A stretch of 64,000 nt of DNA from Terana coerulea (taxonomy: Eukaryota > Basidiomycota > Agaricomycetes > Polyporales > Phanerochaetaceae): assembly GCA_024811115.1 (NCBI GenBank), contig JAKOGH010000743.1, positions 1 to 64,000 of the forward strand, given 5' to 3'. This document shows positions 59,901-64,000 of this stretch, piece after piece. The notes under the pieces were generated by a model, which saw nothing but the letters and a program-made list of their open reading frames with translations, was not told where the DNA came from and searched no databases. Positions within the stretch are counted from its first letter, which is position 1, and every line of letters starts with the position of its first letter. Position numbers and translations under genes: made by a program.

Positions 59901-62346
59901 GATCGCTTTTGGTGGGGTGCGCTCGGACGTGACAATTTCTTGTCCACCATGAAGAGTCGATTCCCCAGTTTCCGCTTTCAGCCTCAGATCCCTCTGGACG
60001 ACAAGGCCCGAGATCACAGCTCCGCATTCTGGTGTGTTGGCGGGCGAGGCGACGGGCTGAGGACACTACGCTTACAGTGAGGAGATTGACCGCCATCCTC
60101 ATACATTGCTGACCGCTCATTGGCGTGTACCCAGATCTGTGACACAAGATTGCTTCGAGTTCCTTTATCATGCTTGGGACCTGACGGCTGGAGATGAACC
60201 GGTGTTACACAAGACTCAATGCATCCGTATGCCGCGGAATCCGTCTCAGTACGGTCATTATGGAACAATATTGGGCCCATTGGGAACGTATGAACGGCGA
60301 GCGGATCGGGCGCCGCTGGCGGCCTTCAGCAGTGACTGCCGGCTTCTACGGATAGGTAGCCTACTCTTTGCCGAAGACGATGCGGGAGAGTACGCTCAGT
60401 TACCTATCTCAAGTCAGCAACACCGACATTACCCGGCGTATGTGGAGGAGCTTGGACAGCGTGGAGATGTCATTGTTCTGGCAAGCCGGCGTCCCCCTCT
60501 CAAACGCAAGGAGCTCCGTGATGTGGTGGATAACACCTTGAATGGCCTCGATGGTGCTAGTGACGCTTCAAGGCTGTCCCTTCAACCCCAGACCTCTCCG
60601 ACGCAATCACGGGCTTCCTCTCGGGCTGCCTCACCCAATCCAGATTTCGTGGATTGGCTCGTCATGATGGAGGCTAGTCTACTTTCTCAGAAGCATCGTG
60701 CGCAACAGCCAGCCCCCACGGATGAGTCTCTCCATCGCCATGTGCATGACGGATCTGCCAGTCCTCCGCATGCCACAGGCGAGGAAAGCAGCGATGAAGA
60801 CAGCGAATTCGAAATTGAGGTGGAAGAGGAAAGCGATGATGATTCGTCGTCGTCGTCGTCGCCGCCTTCTGAACAGGAAGACGCAGCCTATGAAACTTGG
60901 AGTGAGTGCTCATCCGGTGACACAGACTCATCGTCCGAGGAGGAGATCGCGGACGAAGACGACGTAGACTCGCTTCCCAACTCGCCTTCTTCTCCTGCTT
61001 CCGACCAAGCATCTGAAGATGAAACCGAGGACAAGATGGTCGATCAGATGCTCAGTTATTTGGCAGAGCGAAGGAAAAACGAGCTGGACTCTGATACGGA
61101 TTCTAATTTCTCAGGGTGCGCGCTTTTCTCGAGTCGCTGAGCATTGCCTCATTACTAACCGAATTCTTAGTAACGAAAGCGACACAGAATCCAGCGTCGA
61201 GTCCGATGTAGACCCGAGAGCCTTCGCGTATGGTCAACGGCAAATGTACGGCGAAGAGCTCTCGAGCGACGAAGAAGGTCTCAGCCCCATGCCTACGCGA
61301 AGAAGAGACGGGGAAGCATCGGGAAACGTTTCAATCACAGTGTTTGTCGGTGGGGAAACTGAGCGAGCATTTTATTTCTCACGAGCGTCGCCATGTTCAC
61401 TTTATGACTCGCCCCCGGCCATTCATCCCAAGCATCTTCTTCTTGTATGGCCTTTGGGCGGGGGCGACCTACTTTTCGCGAACTGGAAGAACTCCACCTA
61501 CTTTATTCGACGCATCAAGCCATCTACCAGTCGCAGTAAGTAAGCTGTTTGACGCCACCGCTGAAGCGTGAGCTCACTGCAAGATTCTGTATAGCGCGAC
61601 ACATATTTATGAAGTGTCATTTCTCCGCATGCGGACAATATTTGCACATCGCATCCTTGGAAGGACAACCGCAGGTTAAGAGCAAGAAGGAGGAGGCGGC
61701 TTTCAGCGGAATGAACCTGAGGCTACTGATCACGACCCACCGACTTTGTGCAAAGCAGCCGACGCGGTCGCCGCCCAAGCAGATCTACAGCGTTGGCATC
61801 ACCTTAGGCTCAGTGATGTCTCTGTCAGTACACAACCTGCCGTGCACGTTGACGTGGACTCCACAGTTCCTCTACTTTACCTGGTCCGGGTATCAACTCA
61901 AGGTCTTCCGGATCTATCTATTCAGCCCCGACCCCGACAACGCTGTCTTGGCTATATCTCGTCCGCGAGAAGCTATTTTCCTACCAGCAAGTGCACACCA
62001 TCGCGCAGTCCACTTCTTCCCTCCCGAGATGACAGGATCGGACTCCGCCCGCGTGCTGACCGGAAACGGAGTTCCCGAGAAGGAAGAGATACTGGGGCTT
62101 ACGGACGTGTATCTGACACCGCCAGTTGGGTGCAGCCTTCACGAGGAGACTCATCTTGGCGGATGGGCAGCCTCGGCGGATAAGGCGGACCTGCAGAGCC
62201 GACATGCTGGCTGTCTCGCACGGCCGCTGGAGAAGTTTGACCCCGAGGAAGACTGTGATCGTAAGTCTCTCTCTCGCGCGCCGCATATTGATACTCAGTG
62301 TTCACCGATCTTGATACTAGTCGAACCGTTCATCTTCCTGGGATAA
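56914..62346 (+). CDS. NACHT STAND (NLR-like) protein
   Basis: The first exons carry a helical N-terminal domain (STFQRALFNYVQGLPPEKRE, VVMKIFKKVVGALRDYDAII, AIIWGTLSVVIN, RSFEIFDTIKSELRDLAHEL), close to the DUF7708-type N-termini of fungal STAND proteins. A Glu/Arg-rich coiled coil follows (EERARAEEERRKAEEERKR). The NACHT NTPase has LWLSAPPGSGKSFLCTRM (Walker A, 58221-58244), PFAYHFYRFDEPTKAADVLR, AVYFFIDGVDEESATDRW (Walker B) and CSSQPVP. A winged-helix/effector-linker part follows (YSLVASARRPLKMGELREAI, YHSTVLDFLRRNP). The C-terminal half ends in a long acidic Ser/Asp/Glu region (60780-61290) and a beta-propeller-like tail (MKCHFSACGQYLHIASLEG). The frame shifts once between Walker A and YRFDEP, at a CCCC run. 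Such proteins act in fungal self/non-self recognition and programmed cell death; this role is inferred from the family. Confidence 0.86.
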
Positions 62347-62866
62347 GCACTTCGCACCAGGACACCGCTCGATTTGTTTCGATCAACGCCACGAAGCTGG
62401 CGCTTAAGTACTGCACCCCGCGTTCCTACAGTGAAATCACCTGATTGGTGCTTGTCCAATGGCTGTAAAATTCGTGAACTTATCGGAAATAATAAAAAGC
62501 TTCTTCAATCTCCTCCCTATGTTCCAGTCCCTAGTTTAAAGTAGCACTTAGCATGCTACTGACGGAATGAACTTGCCAACACACCTTTCACACTCTCAAC
62601 ACCAAAAACCTCGGCATGCCTCACACTTGAATATCCTGGTTGACATAGCATAGTCCAATTCTTCGGTCACGCCACTGACTAGTACTACAGCCGCAGCACT
62701 ACAACCATTATTACACCTAAGTATCTAGAAATATACCTTCAGGCTACAGACAACTAAATACCCATAACATCGTGACAAGCGAGAGCTGTTCAAATCAATT
62801 CAACACGGTAAACTGGGATAGTGATACATTATCGGGGTATCTTCTTCGTAACGGCCATGCGGCTGC
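62347..62866. other. Convergent intergenic region
   Basis: This is an AT-rich spacer between the 3' ends of the NACHT gene and the RhoGAP gene. It holds AATAATAAAAAG near 62489-62500, a possible poly(A) signal. Confidence 0.5.
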
Positions 62867-64000
62867 TCAGTCCGAGGACGAGCTCCCGCCCTTACGGTGC
62901 TGGCTCGAGGCCTGGGTCGAGACGGACGGCGCTATCGGTGAGCCGCCGGGTATCAGCGGTTTGCCCGACGCCGGCGGTGGCGGGGGCGGCGGGGTGACGG
63001 GTGTCCGCCGTCCCGTAGAAGACGATATCGACGGCGCGGGCGAGAGCGCGCTGACGAAGCTGCCTTGCGCGGACGCGGACAGCGGGTCGTCGTCGTTCAG
63101 CGAGATGACGTTGACGATCTCCTGGTCGTAGCCGCCAAGCGAGACGGCGGAGAGGTTGGTCGGCGCCGAGGACGCGAGCGACGGCTGGCTGTCCGACCAC
63201 GGCGACTGCAGCAGCGGCAGCGGGGACGGCGGGACGCGGAGCGTGCGCTTCGAGGGCGAGGGCGGGACGGACGGCGTCTGTGCTGGGCGCTCGTATCCAA
63301 CGGCATCGTCGAACCACTGGGCCTGCCTAGCTGGTGCGGGAAGAGACTGGCGATTTGGGTGACTTGACATTGGCCCTGCACGCAAGGATGGATGTATGCT
63401 ATTGGTTGGCCTAGGTGGCAGCTGGGGCGTGAAGTCTTCTGGAGCAGGATGTGATCGCTCAGAAAGACCCTGATTAGGTGCCGTTACTGGTGGCGGCATT
63501 GGTGGTGCAGGCTGCCTTGCTGTGTCAAGAGATCTCCTGCCTAGAGACGGCGAAGGGTGCGCTGGAAGTGGCGGAGGAGGCATTTCAGCAACCTTCGTGT
63601 GGGACGAACCATAGCTTAGCGCAGGAACCGGTTCGCCAGCAGGCGCTGGCGGTAATGGAGGGACGAGTTGGAAGATTGGAATAAGATGTGGGCGTGAGTG
63701 ATAAGGTCCTCCATGAGCGAATCCTTCAGTCGGGGTCAGTTTCTCTCTTACACCTCCCTGCATAGATAGTTGACTGACCTTCCACGACTGCACGCTAAGC
63801 AGATCGCCGCCTTTAGGCATGTCATCCTCACCAAAGATGACAGTACCAAAGACGATTGCCAGGTTTCGAGCGTCCATCTTGTTCTTCTCATGGTGCGCTG
63901 CAACCTTGGCGAGATGTTCAACAATGGCTTTCAGCGTAGCCTGATGGATGGGTGGAAGACGGCGTATCTTCGAACGCAATAGTCGGAAATTGTTCGATAT
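62867..64000 (-). CDS. RhoGAP-domain protein, 3' part
   Basis: The frame is open to the right edge (ISNNFRLLRSKIRRLPPIHQ at 64000), so the gene continues beyond the window. The C-terminal helices of a RhoGAP domain are clear: TLKAIVEHLAKVAAH, KNKMDARNLAIVFGTVIFGE and DMPKGGDLLSVQSWK. The domain accelerates GTP hydrolysis by Rho/Cdc42/Rac GTPases. After a probable intron at about 63726-63780 (GTCAGT...AAG) comes DSLMEDLITHAHILFQ, then a long Pro/Ser-rich tail (LPAHPSPSLGRRSLDT, RRTPVTPPPPPPPASGK) that ends KGGSSSSD. The tail frame matches the unspliced reading better than the spliced one, so either the intron is retained or there is a further one-base error near FQLVPPLPPAPAGEP. The tail may bind SH3 or WW domains. 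Confidence 0.9.
   Translation of the reverse strand: MSNNFRLLRSKIRRLPPIHQATLKAIVEHLAKVAAHHEKNKMDARNLAIVFGTVIFGEDDMPKGGDLLSVQSWKVSQLSMQGGVREKLTPTEGFAHGGPYHSRPHLIPIFQLVPPLPPAPAGEPVPALSYGSSHTKVAEMPPPPLPAHPSPSLGRRSLDTARQPAPPMPPPVTAPNQGLSERSHPAPEDFTPQLPPRPTNSIHPSLRAGPMSSHPNRQSLPAPARQAQWFDDAVGYERPAQTPSVPPSPSKRTLRVPPSPLPLLQSPWSDSQPSLASSAPTNLSAVSLGGYDQEIVNVISLNDDDPLSASAQGSFVSALSPAPSISSSTGRRTPVTPPPPPPPASGKPLIPGGSPIAPSVSTQASSQHRKGGSSSSD

Noticed and set aside
1..64000. CRISPR arrays, bacterial operons, ribosome-binding sites and rRNA genes
   Set aside because: The window is eukaryotic nuclear sequence; no such arrays or rRNA segments were seen.

Overview
The window looks like nuclear DNA of a filamentous basidiomycete (Agaricomycetes, perhaps Polyporales-like). 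The reasons are intron-dense genes with introns of about 45-70 nt and GT-AG borders (plus two GC-AG introns), moderate to high GC, genes on both strands, and protein families typical of mushroom-forming fungi: DUF7702 membrane proteins, DUF7025-AAA ATPases, NACHT STAND proteins, and dienelactone hydrolase. Gene models were spliced by eye, so exon borders are inferences.

Layout. 1-4446: decayed Ty3/Gypsy element (minus) with a probable LTR at 3931-4446. 4484-9968: tandem pair of paralogous membrane glycoprotein genes (minus). The left copy is broken by a solo LTR with a 5-bp target duplication and cut short in an intron by the Gypsy LTR. The right copy is nearly intact. A 755-bp near-full-length inverted repeat (6064-6818) sits between them. 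9969-12879: no confident gene, but a possible micro-exon gene and a dispersed short motif. 12880-29288: mostly single-copy genes: TPR protein, dienelactone hydrolase, small secreted protein, DUF7702 protein, LAS1 (ITS2 pre-rRNA endonuclease), a single-pass membrane glycoprotein, and a DEDDy 3'-5' exonuclease with an RGG-rich tail.

29631-53428: an accessory block dominated by four PIF1-family helicase loci plus one 5' relic, all on the plus strand. Locus A (29631) starts with an RNase H1-type hybrid-binding (viroplasmin-like) domain. Locus B (37900-42466) is a pseudogene split by an insert of about 2.1 kb. Locus C (43417) has an acidic/basic repetitive N-terminus, of which a relic lies at 34199. 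Locus D is at 51229. Between them are two inverted-repeat elements, an AT-rich island, a tRNA-like Pol III unit, a degenerate GC-rich satellite and one extended short-chain reductase gene (46765-47990). 53671-64000: a DUF7025-AAA ATPase gene lies head-to-head with a large NACHT STAND gene, followed by the 3' part of a RhoGAP gene.

Two cautions apply to the whole window. Several conserved genes carry single-base frame breaks at or next to short homopolymers, which suggests assembly error. Two conserved genes carry in-frame TAG codons at positions where Trp is expected.
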